NCBI GenBank assembly: GCA_935421135.1
Contig: OW285190.1
Location: 7,264,501 to 7,328,500, forward strand
Direction: 5' to 3'
DNA from: Bugulina stolonifera
Lineage: Eukaryota; Bryozoa; Gymnolaemata; Cheilostomatida; Bugulidae
Length of the DNA stretch: 64,000 nt
Shown: positions 13,135 through 26,289 of the stretch, piece by piece
Numbering within the stretch: position 1 is the stretch's first letter
Layout of the letters: every line of letters starts with the position of its first letter
Made by a program: the position numbers and the translations under genes
The notes under the pieces: model-generated
The model's database searches: none
The model's input: only the letters and a program-made list of their open reading frames with translations
What the model was told of the DNA's origin: nothing

Positions 13135-16100
13135 ATGTTCACACCTTACATCTATTTTCTAATGCTGATGTTAGCCACAAGTGTGATGGCAGAGGAAGTT
13201 GAGTTGTCCACCAGATTGGGTCAACTAACAGGAAGTGCTGTATCCATCAACGACGTTTCAATATGGAGATTTCTTGGTAAGCTATATTATGAACTAGGAT
13301 ACTTATTTAGGGAGAAAACTTTGGTATAAAAATAGGACTAGTATTATAGCAAATAATATCTATCCAGAAGGGTACAAGTATCTCTCCTATTTTTCAATTC
13401 GATGTTCATTGTGCTGTTGGCCTGCACATGTCTATGTAGCAAAAAATCTCATTGTTATATTCTCCATGCATCTTGTGCATTTAGGTATGCATGTTCAGCA
13501 CGTGCTTGCATGTGTTTCATTCTAGCCTGGAGACATTTGTTGACTTTACACAGCATGGTGAATAGCCTCTATCCTGCAGCACAGCACATGTAATTGCTAG
13601 TCCTGCTAGCTGATGCATTAGTGCAGTACATGGTGAACGTACACTGTACATGTAGCTCATGAGGTCCCCTGTATGTTTCTAGTTTATTCCATACTCAAAC
13701 TAGCTTATTAGCACTTTTCCCATTGAAAAACAATAGGAGTACCGAGTCATGTTGCAGCTGAGGCTTCCAAAAGGAGGCAGTTTGTTTTAGTCCGAAACCT
13801 TATAGTTATTTTTTCAGTGAGAGCCGTACGCGTGGTTAACCCAGATCGAATAGACCATATCCATTCTACGCTGCACTAGATGGGGAGTTCTTGCCTCATG
13901 ACCTGGGCTATCTTTTCAATGACTTCCATCATCATGGTTCAAAGTCGGATAAGAAAGTTAATGAAAGGATGGGTAACTTTGCTAGTTATGACCTCCTGAG
14001 TGGATGGAACAGTCAGGAAGGCCTTTTGTACGTAGGAAATATCCAGTCTGATGATCTGAGTGGAGGAATATCGGAGAGCGTGCTTCTAGATTCCCTTCGC
14101 CACCATCCATTTTACAATTTTGGTGGCGATGACTATAAAGCGAAGGAGCTAGTAGTAAACCGACTTGTTGACTACTATATGCATGCTTTAACTCCACTAA
14201 ACAGCGATGGGAGGTCATTGAATGATAAGAGAGTGGAGATCTACACTGAGATTGCCGGTAAGTCTAGAAGTAGGGTATAATAAATCTTGCATTCAAGTTT
14301 TACTCTTATCATTAAAACTCCCTCACAGCAAAGAAATTGGTTATCAATGCTACGAAGGCTTACAATGTAGATTTACATAGGGAAATAACCTGGCTATTGG
14401 CATCCAATCACTCATCACCTGTCTGCATAACTGCTCACCCCTTATTGGAAATCCCCCCCCTCCTTGCATAAAAGTTGAAAGAGAACTGATCATTATAATT
14501 GATGGATATATCTGACCAATGCTAATGCTCAACACATGCAGTGTTCTGTGGAGAAGTCAGGTGTTACCAGTTTAACCTGTTGCAGGGGATGTGGCTTTGA
14601 AGCTACCAACAATGCATCATCTTCAGCTTCACAGCATCGTATCGGATAAAAAAACGTTTGCTTATGAGTTTGATCACAAACGCGTCAGCACTCCTGTAAT
14701 ATATAACGAATGGACACAAGGTCCTGATTGGCTAAGGTCAAGTTCGGATCATGCTGAAGAAATCCCTTATGTCTTTGGATATCCTTTGCTAACGAAGAAA
14801 GAGTGTCGAGAAGTTGATGTACCTCAAAACTTCTTTTGTAAGTGCCTTAATGTTAGACAGTAATGTGGACCAATTCTTCTCTTATTATTTATTTGTTTTC
14901 AACGGCCTCAAACAATGCTGCATAACGAATATTATGTCATAGAGAATGAAAGCAAAATAATGTCTTTCTGTTAAATTACATGATATGCATATACCACACC
15001 TCAGTGATTGGAAATTGATTAAAACTTATCTACATATACATATATAATAATTGTATTTCTGTACTGTGCAGACTACAGGTATAATATAGCTTACTGTATT
15101 CCCAAGAATTCCTTCAGGTGGGCGTGGCTTATACAGCAACGATGAAAAGGACCTGGCCAGAAAAGTGATACATCACTGGGCAAACTTTGCAAAGCATGGG
15201 TGAGTGCAGTAACGTACACTGATATGTTTCAATCATTTGGAGCTGACACTCAGGGAATGAAAACTCCGACTTGTGAGTTTCCATCGTTTGAAGTAAATGA
15301 TTGCTTTACCATCCTGAGGCTGCCAAAATGAGCTTAAGGCATGAAATGAAACACAGGTTAAGATTTTATGCTTTTTGTCTTCAGTTCACTATCAACAATA
15401 ATCAATCTGAACAGAGATGTCGGAGCTGTGAATATCAAGTCGATCATGCAGGGTGGCACAACTCTGCTGTGAATTTGTTCTCAGATGTCGGTGTCTCCGT
15501 CTCCATTGAACATCAACTCACCTAGCCTACATTTCGCTGAAGCGCTACGGTTACATGTATATCCTCCCTTAACCCATGTGTTGCTGGGTTTATTGGGTCA
15601 TAAATAATAAGAGATGCAGTCCAAACGAGAAATTTGGGAAAACCAATGGTACACTCTTTACAGATCTGGTCTTTCGTGTTGTGTACACTACATGGAGGGT
15701 GTTGTCAGTGTTTTTACTTTGATTTTGTTCAAAGGTTAAGATTAGCACATCATGGTACAATTGGATATTAATTTTTCTGCAGAAATCCGTCGGCTGAAGA
15801 CTACACTTCCTTCCAGTACCCTCACAACCAATCATATACAGTGATTCAAACAGGAAACCTAGAAAGGCTCACATATCCTCTAAATGACAAACTAAGACTG
15901 TGGTCCTCCATACAATCTATCGCTACACCCAGGGGTTCACCTACCGCTATGCACACAACACCACTTTCTAGTAATCCAACAACTTGTACATCGCAGGCTC
16001 CAAACGCAACCACAAAAGGTTAGTATATAATTTTTCATTAATATTATTATGCAGGCCTACACAATATAATTTATATGTCTGTTTGTGTAGAATATACATG

Positions 16101-16451
16101 CTACTCATTCAGATGTTGATAGTAATGCTGTAGGGTTCCAACATTACAGGCACAGGGTATCCATGTAATTATCATTATCAGTGCTATCTCGTGTATTGCG
16201 GTCATTTAGGACAAATTCTCCTCTGCCTCAACCAACTAAATAATGCGTGGGCAGATAGCATGTCTTGATGTCTAGCCTTGATTCGGTTTGCAGAATCTTA
16301 CTTGATGGGGATGGTAACCCTGACTTCAGCAGAAGCAACCAAGTACTTCACTGGTACCGCGCTATTCGCCATGCTACAGTCAGCAATTATTATTGTGCTG
16401 CTCTGTTTTCTCATGGCATCTAAGCAGCCTCTAGAGAAGAAAATTCAATAG
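13135..16451 (+). pseudogene. CE-A: carboxylesterase relic lacking its catalytic middle
   Basis: Aligns exon for exon with the complete neighbour CE-B. Exon 1 13135-13276 (142 bp, signal peptide MFTPYIYFLMLMLATS) is intact. Exon 2 and the first two thirds of exon 3 are absent: homology resumes near 13845 (NRPYPFYAALDGEF) and exon 3 ends at 14257. Exons 4-7 follow at 14586-14837, 15118-15199, 15783-16018 and 16294-16451, all open and phase-compatible, ending in a TM anchor. The lost part carries the oxyanion HGG and the nucleophile Ser; the acid (SQEG) and the His (DHAEE) remain. The sequence just before 13845 has a stop in frame, and joining exon 1 to the only nearby acceptor breaks phase, so no active product is expected. 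A short secreted or membrane-anchored remnant from another promoter cannot be excluded. Confidence 0.8.
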
Positions 16452-16542
16452 AATGAATTAGGTAGCTATGTACAATGCATTAGTTGTTTAGAGGAGTAAG
16501 TGGTTTTACAGTGTATACATTATTGTGTGCAAAAAGTACTAA

Positions 16543-17035
16543 ATAATATATAATATATAATATATTATATATAATATATAATATATAATATATACTATAT
16601 ATTATATAATATATAATACATAATATATACTATATAATATATAATATATTATATATAATATATAATATATTATATATTATATATAATATATAATATATAA
16701 TATATAATGTATAATACATAATATATAATATATACTATATAATATATAATATATTATATATAATATATAATATATACTATATATTATATAATATATAATA
16801 CATAATATATACTATATAATATATACTATATAATATATAATATATTATATATTATATATAATATATACTATATAATATATAATATATAATGTATAATACA
16901 TAATATATAATATATAATATATACTATATAATATATAATATATTATATATTATATATAATATATAATATAATATATAATATATAATATATTATATATTAT
17001 ATATAATATATAATATAATATAATATATAATATAG
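16543..17035. repeat. TATAATA-type microsatellite, about 490 bp
   Basis: Almost pure A/T made of TATAATATA and ATTATATA blocks with occasional C or G; many local palindromes. It lies about 90 bp after the CE-A stop codon. Assembly length is unreliable in such sequence. Confidence 0.95.
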
Positions 17036-17157
17036 TTTATGTCTAATTATGGTGTTCAAATTCGTAACAGAGAATTTTGTAGACAATAAACAAACTTAAC
17101 TTCAAAAGCTTCACCCTTGGTTTATAGGATGTTTGTTATTTTAAAAAGGAATGTTTA

Positions 17158-18172
17158 ATGCGATTTATTACTACATGTAACATGATTTATTACTACATGT
17201 ACACGATTTATTACTACAAGCACTTCGTGCTTGGTCTGCGACGCAAGCTTCACTGCAAAATTTGCTCGCTTCGCTCAGATCAAATGATGGCTTGTGTTCA
17301 TGTACTGTGGTCATACATGTACATGACCTCTGGTGGCACAGGCATGTTACAATGATTCCATGAGGAGTTGTGCCCCCTTGCATTAAGAAGAGAACTCCAA
17401 GTCAATAGCGCGAGTTCTAACACCCATGTGTGGGGTGGGGTGGGTCATGTACCCACCCGCCCTTGGTCAGGGTTGAGGGCCTAAGGCTACCGACCCGCCC
17501 CAGCAGCGATGCCTGGGGACCCGGATCCAAGGTCCTACCACCACCCAGAACCGAGATTCTCACTGACAGCATTATAACATATATTATGAATCATGGGTCC
17601 GGGAGGGTCTTTGCCGTCGGAATAGCCCGAGATCCAACACTTATTTGGCATGTGGGGTGGGTTGTGTACCCACCCCACCTTTGGGTCGGGGCCGAGGTCC
17701 TAAGGCTAGGGAACCGCCCCGGCAGCGATGCAAGGGGACCCGGTCCCGAGGTCCTAGCACCACCCGGAGCCGAGATCCTGACCGGCAGCATTGCAACATA
17801 TATGAGTTGTCCCGATTTTCGACCCCGAATCTGATTGGAGGACGGCAGACCGCAGACCGCGGACCGCGGACTGTTTCGTCTTTTTATATATGATGATGAT
17901 GATGATATGTAACACGATTTATTACTACGTCCACAATTTATTACTACATGTACACGATTTATTACTACACGTACACAATTTATTACTACGTGTACACAAT
18001 TCATTACTCCATGTACACAATTCATTACTACATGTACAGGATTTATTACTACATGTACACGATTTATTACTACATGTCCACAATTTATTACTACATGTAC
18101 AGGATTTATTACTACATGTACACGATTTATTATTACATGTACACGATGCATTACTACATGTACAGGCAATTA
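17158..18172. repeat. ~18-bp satellite split by a GC-rich duplicated block
   Basis: Units of the type ATTTATTACTACATGTACACG repeat at 17160-17217 and again at about 17920-18172 (over a dozen units with CCA, GTA or TCA variants). The interval contains a GC-rich block (17400-17860) with two copies of a ~170-bp unit: GGGGTGGG..GTACCCACCC near 17425 and 17650, then GCAGCGATGC and GACAGCATT or GGCAGCATT. Base composition is sharply unlike the surroundings. Open frames through it on both strands are repeat artefacts. Confidence 0.85.
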
Positions 18173-18774
18173 TAATAAAATACTGTCAATTGAGAATTTT
18201 CTCTCCTCTTTTTCTTTCAAGTGCAAAGTACATGACTGTGCATGTGCATTATAAAATACATTATTTATACCCTTCAATCATTTATCAGACAGTTGGTGGA
18301 ACTGAAACCCATAGGCCGAAGGTTAAAAGTGCTGGTAAATAATATTATTAGTTATTGATTCACACAAATCCCTACATTTGTATTAACCAAGAGTTGTCTT
18401 CTTTCCTTTGCTTTCAATGGTGAGCACACAACTCTGAATACCTAATGAAATTCGTATTGTAACAGTGTAACTAGAGTTAAGCCCTGTTAGATGTATGAGA
18501 GGTACAATATTATTTCATGTGCCTGGAGGTGTTCACCATGATGTCTACATGTATATTGTTTTAGCATGAGATGAGCAAGGGAGAAACGCTATTATAAGTA
18601 TTAAAGTGTTCTGCAGTGTTTGGAACTATATGTAGAATAATATGCTTATCAATTGCCTAATGTGCAGTGACTGCGGTGTTATCTCCTATGTAAATATAGT
18701 GCTCCGTTATCTAACTGCTACATTTACACTAGTTGCTGTAATAGTCGCCCATGTAGCACTTCTCCTCTTCCAAC
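18173..18774. other. 5' flank of CE-B
   Basis: AT-rich non-coding sequence between the satellite and the CE-B start. No clear TATA box at a sensible distance and no repeats recognised. Confidence 0.5.
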
Positions 18775-21700
18775 ATGAGAAGTCAACTCACTTGTATGCT
18801 CTTGTTAGCCTTATATGGGAGTGTGCTGACAGAGGTAATCACCCTAAACACTAAACTAGGTCAGCTGAGAGGAAGTACTGTATCTCTAAATGGTGTTTCA
18901 GTTTGGAGGTTTTTAGGTAAGTTACTATTTTTAATATATCCCTCAGGTTTCATTAAAATAACACTACAAATGTTTTTTTCGTAATGCAATTTATAATTGG
19001 CTGTCCACATTTTATGTTAGAAGTTAGGTTTTTAAGTTTTATTTTTATTAAAATTTAATAGTTATACAGATTGATTGGATTTTATACTTAAATCGGCAAG
19101 AACTAGAGTAATGAGGTCCAGTATCACTAGCTGTTGAATTCCCATACATTATTTTTATACATACCTTACTTTTTACCTGCAGGAATTCCGTATGCCAAAC
19201 CACCAGTTGGAGACCTCAGATTTGCTAAGCCCCAGCCATATGGGAATTTTAACAATTTGGATGCCACAAATTATGGCTCTACATGCAGCCAGCTAACTTC
19301 ATTTCCAAACCCTAAAGTTAAAGGGAGTGAAGACTGCCTATTCCTGAACATATTTGTACCTGACACGGTTGGGAAGAAGGTAAAATAACATTCCTATAAG
19401 CTATGACTTAACCATGTATTTTTAAAATACACGCATAGTTTCACAATAATTTACGACACCACTTAAGACATCGAAATAAATCATTACATAACAAGTATAA
19501 GCATATGTTTTTGCTCAAAACTTGTTTAGACTTGGATAAAACTTTCATCTTTGAGGGTCATAGATAAGTAATTCATTGATCTTCCTCTACAGCCAGTCTT
19601 GGTCTGGATACATGGTGGAAGCTTTCTCTCGGGATCGTCTAGTGAAAGTCCGGGAGATAGTCTTGCAGCATATGGAGATGTCATAGTTGTGACCATTAAC
19701 TACCGTCTCAACATCTTTGGCTTCTTAAGCACTGGAGATGACAAATTTCCTGGAAACTATGGTCTCTGGGATCAAAAGTTAGCCATTGAATGGGTGAAAC
19801 GAAACATAGAAGAATATGGCGGTGACTCTGATAGGATTACCTTATTTGGATTGTCTGCAGGAGGAAGAGCAATAACCTTCCAAATGTTCTCTCCTAAGAA
19901 TAATGCCTTACTATTCCAAAAAGCAATCACACAAAGCGGATCAGCTTTATCGATTACCTTCATGAACCGAGATCCTATGCCAGTGGTAGAAAACATCACA
20001 AGTGCTCTCGGCTGCAAGCCATCAAGTCAGGACTTTGTGACATGCTTAAAATCAAAAACAACTGCTGACTTAGCAAACTCGATGCAATTTACCAATCGAC
20101 CATTTCCTTTCTATCCCGTAGTGGATGGAGATTTCCTTCCTTATGATTTAGGTCATCTGCTTGGTGAGTTCACAAAACATGGCTTCAGTTCAGATGTTCA
20201 AAAGATGATGGGAAACTTTGCTAGCTATGATTTGCTCAGTGGTTGGAATAGCCAGGAGGGTCTTATATACAGCAGTCGCATTAAATCGAACGACGTCTCT
20301 AAAGGAATATCAAGGGACGTGCTCACCAAATCACTCAGTGTTTATCCCTTTTACAACTATGGAGGAAATGATGTCAAGACCAAAGAATTCATCATTGATC
20401 TTCTCATAGACTACTACATGAAAAGTGTAAGGCCACTGAGCAGCGATGGACGTTCTGTTGAAGATAAGCAACTCGAATTGTACATCGAAATTGCAGGTGA
20501 TTTTGCAGTGCAGATAAAATAGTATGCTAAGCTTTAAAGTACAGTGTTTATTATCAGTATTCTTCTCATCCTATTCTGAGAACTTGGTCAAATCTTGCTA
20601 ATTGCCTGTCAGCATCGAATTCTTCAATCAATTTACAATTTCTTTATTTTTCTATGCAGGAGATGTAGTTCTGAAGCTACCAACAATTCAACACCTTCAA
20701 TTACACAGCGCTACATCAAGCAAAAACACCTTTGCCTATGAATTTGATCACAAACGAGTCAGCTCTCCAAAACTGTGGAACCAAGGGCCGGATTGGCTGA
20801 GATCAGGAGCTGATCATGCTGAGGAGACCCCTTATGTTTTTGGATATCCTTTGTTGACAGAAGCGGAATGTACAAGCATCTCGCTACCAAAACCTTGGTG
20901 TGAGTTGAACAGCTACAAAAGTACATGTATTTTCTATTCAGTTACGTTGTGTCATCTCAAGGTTGAACTGTTGAATAGTATTTTTGTCCAGTTAACGGAC
21001 ACCTGATGGCTGACAATAATGTTAGAATCTAGTAAATCAGATCGAGAGCAAGCTCTTGGCAGAGCACATTTTCTCTGTACAAAGGCTTTGAAGCCTACCT
21101 CTTCTCCTTCCTAAAATCTTTATTGGTCTAAAAACTTCTTATGTCAAACCATGCTGTATATCCAGGTTCATTCTTTTATTCTGCTGTCAAATACACCTGG
21201 GGAGGATAACTGCTAGCCATTAGCCAATTTCAAGTGTATCTCACCTATCTCTGCTTTTTTCTGTGTGGGTAGTCTGTGTGGGTAGTCTGTGTGGGTAGTC
21301 TGTGTGGGTAGTCTGTGTGGGTAGTGGGCTAGTCATTAACCAATCACATGCATATACATATTCTAGATATACAAGTAGATGTAACTCCATGTACTAGCTT
21401 TCACACTGAACAGTTATCACCTCTGTTTCAGAATCTTGTAATGGGATTAAACTCACATTTTATAGTTGACCAGTGTTTGATGCCCTTCCATCGGCCCTTC
21501 TAATAATAGATACGAGTAATAGTGTGTGTATTGCACTGTGCCTTACTAGACCTCTATAAATAACATTCTAGGTGAGCACAGTAACTATACAAATGAAGAA
21601 AAGGAACTTTCTAGAAAAATTGTCAAACAGTGGGTGAACTTTGCTCGACATGGGTAAGTATTACTAAGGTGGCCCAGTCTTCAAAGCAAATAGTCCTAAT

Positions 21701-24700
21701 CATACACTGTAGATAGCGTTGACCATTTACCGCGTTGATGCCTGACGCTTAGAGGGATATACTGATAACTTATACTCAGATTTAGATAGCACCAGTATGC
21801 TAGTAAGATTATTGAGATTGCATAACTTTCTTATCTACACAAGATAGCTATTATTAGTATTAACAAGGAGTAAGAGAGGGAAGGAGGCTCGTCTATGAGA
21901 ATTTTGTGTTCGATGTGCTCCTCGGTTTAAAAATATGAAAACATGGGTCGCTGGCATTAAGCAAGTAGACAACTCCGTTGAATCGTGATGCGCTTCCACA
22001 TTGCTAAACAGGTATAAAAGCAATGCACATGTGCACAGCTCTAGCGCTTATTACGTCACAGTTATAGCATCTGTTGAGACATTATAATATGACAATAATT
22101 ACTGTTGTGTTTTCTTGGAGTCATCGCCTCCTGTCATATTATGTGTAAAGCTAGCTTTTGGCTAGAATAGCTTATAGCCAGTAAGCTATTAGATATATTT
22201 TTGGTATATAAACACTTCTGCGATATGGTGAAGTAAGAGTTGAGATTGAGCAGTAACATAAGACATTAAATAAACTGTTAGAAGAATACAACAGCATCCA
22301 ATAAAAATCATTTCTATGGAGAGATAAACATTATTGTTTACTGACATAGCCTATTGTTTGAGCACTGTTTTCATTTAGTGTGGTCATGTTGTAGGGCCGA
22401 CAAACTAGCCTACCAACTAAAATGATATCTGAACTATACACCATAAATCAAAGTAAGTATATGGAGTCCTGATGTTAGAGAAACGTGTTGCACAAATTAG
22501 CTCATTTTAACTGCCATTTAAGCGTTTGTACGTTTTTTTTTATTATGAAGGAGCAAAATTTAAATTTGGATTTAAGCTTCACCAATTGCAGCAAGTTTAA
22601 ATCTATTAGTATTATTTTTGCTTAGTTTGTTGAGCATGTTGGTATTTGCAAAAAGTGTCATTTTATGTTGAGATACGCAGTTTTCTTCAAATCTGGCGAA
22701 TTTACTTGCCGATATCTATCGTATCCCATTGAAATATGTAGTGTGTATATAGTCAGCCTGTTCATTAGAGCGTTACCCTTTGCGGACATTGTTTATATTC
22801 TAATTTTAGTTGATGTGTGAACTTTACTTTTTTTAAAATATTCATCATCTTTTCTTCTGACTTTACTAAGTACCCGAGGTGCACATCGAACACCGGAAGC
22901 CCATTGTAACATACAAACAGGTTTTCATAGACGAGCCTCCTTCCTCTCTTACTCCTTGGTATTAAATAGCAATTGAATAGAATAAATAACGCTTTTGGGG
23001 GGTTTGGCCATTTTTGTTAAAAAATACCTCATTATATGACGCTTTACTGGAAATCTTCAATAGACTGATTTATTTCTGCCATAAAATGGTGTAATACTTG
23101 CCGTTTGGGCATAATTTTGATTAGTCATCTGTATCGTAATGAGACTTATTCTTGAACATCTATCGGCTATGGCTTTTACAGTAATTGTTGACAAGTTGAT
23201 AAAGTACAAGAAGTTAATATTTCTTATCATTGTGTGTTGCACTGTATCAGTCATACAGTTGTACATGTTATTATATATAAACATATTGGGTAGGATGCAT
23301 TTATTTCAGGTTGCTAAAGCTACAAGAACACAAGAGTTTTATATTTATGCTAATGACTATTTCTAGAAACCCCTCAGTTGATGAATACACCACATTTGAC
23401 TACCCCCGCAACCAGTCTTATACAGTGTTGAGAACTGGAGCATTTAAAAGGTCTAACTACCCTCTAAATGATAGACAAAGACTTTGGTCCTCAATAGATG
23501 CTGCAGTCGTAGAGGCTAGCAAAACCCAGTCTGTAGACACCACCTTATCTCCGACAACTGTAGCTGCAAATAATACATGTGCAGCTATTAAAGGTATGTG
23601 TGGAAGTCTTGTTTAAATACCACCAAATCACATCCATCACAATACCATCACAAATACTATCAACATATACATGTTATGTATATTATCCAATCGAACATTG
23701 ATAATTAAGGGCAACGTTTACTCAACACAATTTTAAATTTAAAGCTGAAGTAGCATAGAGATCTGGTGCAGGTAACGTTATACATGTGTACCACAGATCC
23801 ATTTTAATGTATTTCAAAAACATGGTTTTGTATTAATCTATTGCGTCCACATTACACTGTTCAGCTAAATGCCATCATGTTTAAAAGTTGTCTTTCCCTG
23901 GCTGTACTAGGAGCATTCGTGAATTTACCTCTTTGATCCGCAGGTCTAGAAAAGTGTGGACAACAAATAGTTACTCAATATGTGGTCTTAACCAAGACAT
24001 AGGAGTAATTTTTATTATTGTTTTTTTCACTTACATTGTAATAGATGCAGTTATCTCCCCTCTATGGTATTTTTATCCTTTGCTAATCACAGTTTATATT
24101 TAGACTAGCAAAGGGAATGTGACTTTGATTGAGTTTGGAGTAAATACCAATTCTTCTATATTTATACAGCAGTCAGTGTTATAGATGTTGTAAAACAGTA
24201 GTTAGATAGGACAACTATGTAGTCATTAGAAAAGAATACTTGTAACTATAATTATTATAGTTACAAGTATTCTCTTCTATTGACTACGGAGTTGTCCTCT
24301 CTAACTTTCGCTGTTCATAACTGCGTCTCCTCATAAGAAAAATGTAGTTTAGTCATATCAGAATAGAATAAATTGGAGAAATACACAATTATAAACATGA
24401 AGTTTCAACTCAAATATTCAGAATATTATTCAGAATATTATTCAGAATATTTGAGTTGAAATTTTATGTTTATAATTGTGTATTTCTCCAATTTATTCTA
24501 TTCTGATATGACTAAACTACATTTTTCTTATGAGGAGACGCAGTTATGTACAGCTAAAGTTTTGGTTCTTCATCTATAGAAATAGCTCACTGCTAACTGG
24601 GGGATGTGGAACTGAAGCTCTATGGCAGCTAATCACCTAGAAAATTGGATAGGTTCATTAATTATTACACCTGCTTGACTCTCTCACATACATTTATACT

Positions 24701-25067
24701 GCACACGTACACGTTGATGCAAAATATACTGTATATGTATATACACTTAATATACATGTAAGCAAAGTGCTATGTTATCCTATGCCTTGTATACACGCCA
24801 ATTATCCCTCAATTCACAGATGTGTTCAGAATTGGCACCCACCTTAATTCGTCCCACTGCCTTCCTTAATTTTCTTAGATGAATTTTATAGATGCCTTTG
24901 TCTTTTTAGCTTCCTACCTGAATGGAATAGTATCACTGACTCCTGAAGAAGCCAACAAGTATTTAACTGGAACCCTTGTTGTTGCTGTATTACTTGCTGC
25001 AGTGGCCATTATACTTGTGCTGTCTCTAATCATAGCTAAGTTCCAGACAAATCGCAAAGCAAAGTGA
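18775..25067 (+). CDS. CE-B: membrane-anchored type-B carboxylesterase / cholinesterase-like
   Basis: Seven exons with consistent phases: 18775-18916, 19183-19379, 19593-20496, 20660-20899, 21572-21653, 23367-23593, 24910-25067 (649 residues). Ester hydrolase of the alpha/beta-hydrolase fold. Visible features: signal peptide (residues 1-19), GIPYAKPPVGDLRF, EDCLFLNIFVP, oxyanion HGGSF near residue 120, nucleophile Ser201 in GLSAGG (Leu where Glu is usual in GESAGG), acid Glu335 in SQEGL, His467 in DHAEETPYVFG. A Thr/Ser-rich linker precedes a C-terminal hydrophobic anchor (residues about 608-640) and a basic tail, so it should be a type I ectoenzyme on the cell surface. The substrate cannot be inferred. 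The start is the first Met before the signal peptide. Introns 5 and 6 hold a TIR element and palindromes. AATAAA follows at 25301. Tandem paralogue of CE-A. Confidence 0.88.
21261..21326. repeat. 13-bp tandem repeat in CE-B intron 4
   Basis: Five copies of CTGTGTGGGTAGT in a row, no interruption. Confidence 0.9.
21863..22959. mobile_element. 1.1-kb nonautonomous TIR element in CE-B intron 5
   Basis: Ends ACAAGGAGTAAGAGAGGG at the left and its near-exact reverse complement CTCTCTTACTCCTTGG at the right (about 37 bp with few mismatches, including GAGGCTCGTCTATGA), with a second block GTTCGATGTGC inverted further in. Direct TATTA flanks at 21858-21862 and 22960-22964 look like a 5-bp target duplication. 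No transposase is encoded. Confidence 0.75.
24201..24305. repeat. Hairpin repeat, ~50-bp arms
   Basis: GTTAGATAGGACAACT..AGAATACTTGTAACTATAA is mirrored by TTATAGTTACAAGTATTCT..AGTTGTCCTCTCTAAC; a few mismatches in the outer arms. In CE-B intron 6. Confidence 0.8.
24316..24548. repeat. 233-bp near-perfect palindrome
   Basis: Left arm CATAACTGCGTCTCC.. reappears inverted as ..GGAGACGCAGTTATG, with arms of roughly 108 bp and a centre of repeated TTCAGAATATTA. In CE-B intron 6, immediately after the smaller hairpin; together they look like foldback MITEs. Confidence 0.9.
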
Positions 25068-25300
25068 TATTATGCACTCAATATTTATTATAAAATGTGT
25101 GTTGACACATGACTTCGTGATTGGTAATGGTAAAACATGTTGTATTTAGTATGACTGAAATTTGGTATATCATATTATATTTTTGGAGTACATGAGATAT
25201 GGTAATATGTAGTTACATTGTATATTGGACAATTATAGTGTGGCTTATACTAGTGTATGATGAATTTTATAACTGAATCATATGTTTCAACTTTAACATT

Positions 25301-25306
25301 AATAAA
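25301..25306 (+). promoter_or_regulatory. Polyadenylation signal of CE-B
   Basis: AATAAA 234 bp after the CE-B stop codon, the first canonical hexamer downstream on this strand. Confidence 0.5.
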
Positions 25307-25571
25307 TCACTATGAGCTTTGAAACTAATGTGAGTTTTTTCAAATTGCTTTCCTCTTATGAAGGGCAAACTGAGTGTAAGATAGCAGTCACATTGACTAG
25401 AATGGAATCATTCATCAAAAAAGACTAACAACCTCAAACGAATTCATTGGAGTACCGAGTGGTAATCAGGGAGCGGAAATGAAACAATAATGTTAAACAT
25501 GATTGTATAATAATCTGGCGAAAACCTCAGTAACCAAATGGTTGTATGAAATCATGAATAATGCAAGTCAC

Positions 25572-26289
25572 ATTGTAATGGTAAATGTGATTCTAACTCA
25601 GCCTCCCGGCTACATGACACTTGTTATAAACAATCATTGCATTAATCTGCCTGTGTTAACTTGACTGTGTAGTAAACTGTCACTTATATACTTATAATGT
25701 GTATTACTGTGCGATTACTTGTACGTATGTGCTTTTTATACTCATGCAAAGAGGGCCGACCTCTCGGAATTACTTGATATTCATTTTGTACATGAATTGT
25801 AAGCATCTTTTGTTACACCCCACATGCTTTTGATCGGCCATTGAGCTTCCGGCCGCCATCTTGTTTTGCAATTTCTGGACGATACTACGTCGGCCTTTTT
25901 ACCGGAACTTCCGGAAGTTCTTATACCATATAAAACACATTTTTTGCTGTTCATTGTCTCAGTTGATGCGTGAATCTCAATAAAGACGCATCTATACTAC
26001 TTATACAGAGTCTTCACTTCGTAGTATTGGTCGCTCCAGTTGTCAAGGTCTCTGACCTTGCTTCCCGAGCTTCCTGCTAGGTCGGAACATACTCTTTCTC
26101 AGTATAGTGAACAAGCATTGACTCAGGGCCACATGGGTCATCTTGAGTAGTCATTGGACTACTAGTACCTGTCAATCTTTCATGTAATGAGAAGACCTAC
26201 ATGTACATGTAGCACCACTCATAGGCTCTTCATTTTGGACAAGGAGTCGTCTTAGGACGACATCACAATTCCCCAAAAACCATTACAAT
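25572..26289 (+). repeat. LTR-like repeat R1, copy i
   Basis: Begins ATTGTAATGG and ends CCATTACAAT. Inside: CCGACCTCTCGGAATTACTTGA, a TATA-like CATATAAAA, AATAAAGACGCATC (polyadenylation-like) and CTTTCATGTAATGAGAAG near the end. It shares this order with four other R1 copies. Looks like a solo LTR of about 720 bp; no retroelement coding sequence is adjacent. Confidence 0.75.

Noticed and set aside
16543..17035. Origin or centromere-like AT block
   Set aside because: Plain dinucleotide-type expansion with no other support.
17591..18342. Repetitive frames on both strands (HVVINRV and LLLHVHN types)
   Set aside because: Products of the 18-bp satellite and GC-rich repeats; no start context or conservation expected.
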